A stretch of 16,584 bases of DNA, from contig CANBQJ010000067.1 in assembly GCA_947371645.1 (NCBI GenBank), positions 1-16,584 on the forward strand. The letters run 5' to 3'. The position numbers and the translations under genes are program-made. This DNA comes from Burkholderiales bacterium (GTDB lineage Bacteria; Pseudomonadota; Gammaproteobacteria; Burkholderiales; Burkholderiaceae). The notes beneath the pieces were generated by a model, which ran no database searches, had not been told where the DNA came from, and worked only from the letters and a program-made list of their open reading frames with translations. Shown piece after piece: positions 14,404 to 16,584 of the stretch; the stretch's first letter is position 1, and the number at the start of each line of letters is the position of its first letter.

Positions 14404-16056
14404 ATGCGCCGCAAGATCGTCAGCAGTCCGCGCAAGCAGCGAGGGGCCTTTGGCGTATTTGGCGCCTTGACTTTGCTGATCGCCTTGCTGTTCATGGGGC
14501 TCAGCATCGATACCGGTCGCCTGTGGCTGGAAAAGCGCAACGTGCAACGTGCGGCGGACATGGCCGCCATGGCCTCGGCACGGTTCACTGGCTGCGGATC
14601 ATCGGCCGCTCAGGCATTGAATGCCGCCAAAACCACCGCAAAAGAAAATGGCATTGATCCTGCCTTGGTGACCTTTCAAAACGTCAAAAGGGGCGTGATT
14701 GCCTTCGACAAAGACGGGAAAACGGTGTTCACGGCAAAAGACACAGATGCGACCAACGCCACCCAAGTGGAGTTGCAAAAGACAGTCCCAGCCAGTATTT
14801 TGCTGGGTGGCTTTTTCAACAACTCAACCTTGACCCTGAAGGCTCAGGCGGTTGCCCAAGGTGGTCCTCCAATAGCCACCTATTCGGTGGGCAGCGTTTT
14901 TGGCGTATCGTCGGAGGGGGCCAAGCAAATAAGCAACCTCTTCAAAGGCATTTTGGGTGGCACTTCACCGACTTTGGACACAGCTGCCATCAACGCCTTG
15001 GTCAATTCAACGGTTACCTTGCAAGCGCTACAACAGGCCTATATTGACATCCATGGTACGCCCATAACTCTGGATGCATTTTTGAAGAAGTCGATGACGG
15101 TGTCCGAGTTTCTAGACCTCATCGCCAAGGCATCGCCAACGGTCGCCAATCAACAGGCATTCAAAGATTTGGCAAGTGCCGCAAAGAGCTACCCAGGCAC
15201 TGTCTTGGTGGGTCAAATTCTCAATATCCAGTCACCGCCAGCCAGTGGCGTGAGTTCGGCCAACATCAGTGTTTTTGACCTCATCAACGCGGGCATCAAT
15301 GTGGGCGCAATCAGTCAAGGTGGTTTGATCAACCTGAACCTGGGGGTGAGTTACCTGGGGGGTGTTTCGATGAACCTCATAAGCCCACCCATCATTGCGA
15401 TTGGCCCAGCTGGCAAAGACAGCGCTGGCAACTGGTGCTCTCAGGCGCAATCGTCACAGATGACGCTAAAGGTTGTCATTGCCCCATTTAACGGCAAATT
15501 GTTGAATATGGCCTTGCGGTTGGACGCCCTCAGCACAATCGGTCACATGGACTCGCTTAACGTTGCACCAGGCAACATCAATGGGAGCGTTTCTACACAG
15601 TCGACTGCTTTGACGCTGATGCTCACCAATTCAGATGACGTGAATAATGATCTGTACAAAGGCCCATTTAACCCCGCTTATGTGCTCGGCTTAGACTTGT
15701 TCGGATTCAAGATCAAATTGCTTGAGATTGGCCTCAAATTGCCCGTTGGGGCGGCAGAGTCTAAATCGACAACTTTCACCGTAGCCAGCAAGTTCGATTT
15801 ACCCAAGTCACCAGATCTGGGGGCAGGCAGTGTGGGCGCCTCGCTGGCCGGTTTGCTGGGTGAAGGCACAAATTTCACCGTGAAAGTGCTGGGGATCGGC
15901 GGCTCCATCACGTTTCTGGATGATCTAGTCAAACTTGTGATGGCGCCGCTCGGCACTGCACTAGATGGTTTGCTCGAGGCACTTGGCATCAAGACAGGCT
16001 CCGTGCGAATCCAGGTGCTGGATGTCAATGCCTCCCCCCCCGTGCTCCGGCAATGA
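14404..16056 (+). CDS. tadG: TadG-like pilus-associated protein
   Basis: A 550-aa protein. The start is the ATG at 14404 with GAGG (14395-14398) 5 bases upstream; the frame is open for 38 codons further upstream to 14290, but those codons overlap the DUF3613 gene. The N-terminus KQRGAFGVFGALTLLIALLF is the TadE/TadG-type anchor, followed by MGLSIDTGRLWLEKRNVQRA and ADMAAMASARF, the hallmark of the TadG family. The rest (about 60-550) is extracytoplasmic and rich in Gly, Asn, Ser, Thr and Leu. I see no von Willebrand A metal site (DxSxS) that many TadG proteins have. Base use between about 14650 and 15950 looks more AT-rich than its neighbours. A C8 run (16034-16041) lies six codons before the stop. 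It is the last gene of the tad locus. Confidence 0.85.
   Translation: MRRKIVSSPRKQRGAFGVFGALTLLIALLFMGLSIDTGRLWLEKRNVQRAADMAAMASARFTGCGSSAAQALNAAKTTAKENGIDPALVTFQNVKRGVIAFDKDGKTVFTAKDTDATNATQVELQKTVPASILLGGFFNNSTLTLKAQAVAQGGPPIATYSVGSVFGVSSEGAKQISNLFKGILGGTSPTLDTAAINALVNSTVTLQALQQAYIDIHGTPITLDAFLKKSMTVSEFLDLIAKASPTVANQQAFKDLASAAKSYPGTVLVGQILNIQSPPASGVSSANISVFDLINAGINVGAISQGGLINLNLGVSYLGGVSMNLISPPIIAIGPAGKDSAGNWCSQAQSSQMTLKVVIAPFNGKLLNMALRLDALSTIGHMDSLNVAPGNINGSVSTQSTALTLMLTNSDDVNNDLYKGPFNPAYVLGLDLFGFKIKLLEIGLKLPVGAAESKSTTFTVASKFDLPKSPDLGAGSVGASLAGLLGEGTNFTVKVLGIGGSITFLDDLVKLVMAPLGTALDGLLEALGIKTGSVRIQVLDVNASPPVLRQ
16034..16041 (+). repeat. C8 homopolymer at the end of tadG
   Basis: Eight C bases encode Ser-Pro-Pro just before the C-terminus. 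Slippage would alter only the last residues and could extend the frame into the convergent dnaE end. Confidence 0.9.
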
Positions 16057-16059
16057 CAC

Positions 16060-16584
16060 TCACCCTTCCCCGTACACCACCTGCGCCTGCGCCCCCGGCA
16101 TCAGCTCCTTGAAGCGGGCCAGCGCCGCGTCTGAGGGGAACACCTTGGAGTGCTCCCCCAGGTCCAGCTCAGCACGCGCAGACAGCTCGGCCGTGTGCCG
16201 CTCCACCACCACGCGTACCGGCAAGCCCTGCAGCGTATCGGGCAAATCGGCCTGAGGCGCAGCCTGGCGGCGTGGCGGGTGCTCGCGCAGCACGTCGGCC
16301 AGCGGCAGGCGGGGCTCTTTGGCCTGCAGGCGCACAAAGCGCGCGTAGCGGCATCGGGCCGTGGCCAGGCTCATCACCTGCTGCACATTGAGCCGCAGGC
16401 CGCCCGAGAAGCGGTCGTTTTGCACCTTGCCCTGGATGACGACCAGCTCGTCGTCCTTCAGCAAATCCTTGTTGGCGTCCAGGGTCTCCTGGTTGGCCAC
16501 GGCCTCGATCACCTCGGTCTTGTCATCCAGCTTGAAGATGGCCACGCGGCCGCGCGCGCCGTTGATCACGCGCAGCTCGCTGAC
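16060..16584 (-). CDS. dnaE: DNA polymerase III alpha subunit, C-terminal part
   Basis: Partial gene entering from the right edge; 174 codons plus the stop are visible. It reads VSELRVINGARGRVAIFKLD at the edge. It continues with KTEVIEAVANQETLDANKDL and LKDDELVVIQGKVQNDRFSGG, then LRLNVQQVMSLATARCRYARF. This is the OB-fold region and C-terminal tail of DnaE, the replicative polymerase subunit, in the proteobacterial form. The remainder carries the tau-contact region in the family. The gene is convergent with tadG, with 3 bases between the stops, so no separate intergenic terminator exists. A GTG inside this stretch is not a start, because the frame stays coding to the window edge. Confidence 0.93.
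   Translation of the reverse strand, partial: VSELRVINGARGRVAIFKLDDKTEVIEAVANQETLDANKDLLKDDELVVIQGKVQNDRFSGGLRLNVQQVMSLATARCRYARFVRLQAKEPRLPLADVLREHPPRRQAAPQADLPDTLQGLPVRVVVERHTAELSARAELDLGEHSKVFPSDAALARFKELMPGAQAQVVYGEG

Overview
The window looks like a chromosomal segment from a GC-rich betaproteobacterium, most likely Burkholderiales and probably Comamonadaceae. This is inferred from the family types present (argG followed by ppnP, a PA0069-type radical SAM gene, a DUF3613 gene in a tad locus, the style of the DnaE C-terminus) and from the GC-rich codon choice. No rRNA, tRNA, CRISPR array, insertion sequence or integrase was seen.

Left flank (1-4891): the 5' part of ppnP and a complete argG run leftwards as a probable operon. 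The argG product has unusual Lys/Ala/Pro tails at both ends. A short intergenic region separates argG from a divergent gene for a secreted or outer-membrane glycine-zipper protein. That gene converges on a PA0069-family radical SAM gene, whose start codon abuts a perfect LexA-type box (CTGT-N8-ACAG), pointing to SOS control. Upstream of it on the same strand is a six-helix membrane diguanylate cyclase with an AGEEF active site and an intact RxxD inhibitory site.

Centre (4892-16056): the diguanylate cyclase gene is divergent from a compact, one-direction tad (Flp/type IVc pilus) locus. Its order is flp pilin, tadV/cpaA prepilin peptidase, a TadE-like pseudopilin, cpaB/rcpC, cpaC/rcpA secretin, cpaE/tadZ, cpaF/tadA ATPase, tadB, tadC, tadD, a DUF3613 gene and a tadG-like gene. 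Several junctions overlap (cpaB/cpaC, cpaE/cpaF, cpaF/tadB, tadC/tadD), as expected for translational coupling. The peptidase matures the pilin and pseudopilin. CpaF with TadB/TadC forms the inner-membrane motor and platform. CpaC is the outer-membrane channel with CpaB as its periplasmic partner. TadZ is the expected polar localisation factor and TadD the expected pilotin-like lipoprotein. No clear TadF, RcpB or dedicated regulator gene is present.

Right flank (16060-16584): the 3' end of dnaE (DNA polymerase III alpha) converges on tadG with only 3 bases between the stops.

Points most worth a second look: poly-C tracts (C9 in tadV, C8 in cpaB, C8 at the end of tadG), where one-base slippage in cpaB would give early stops in either direction; a TadZ that has lost both the phospho-acceptor Asp and the P-loop; the LexA box and likely leaderless start of the radical SAM gene; the tailed ArgG; and a 15-bp palindrome between the cyclase gene and flp. 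I did not see a wholly new multi-gene system. The tad locus is recognisable, with lineage-specific peculiarities.
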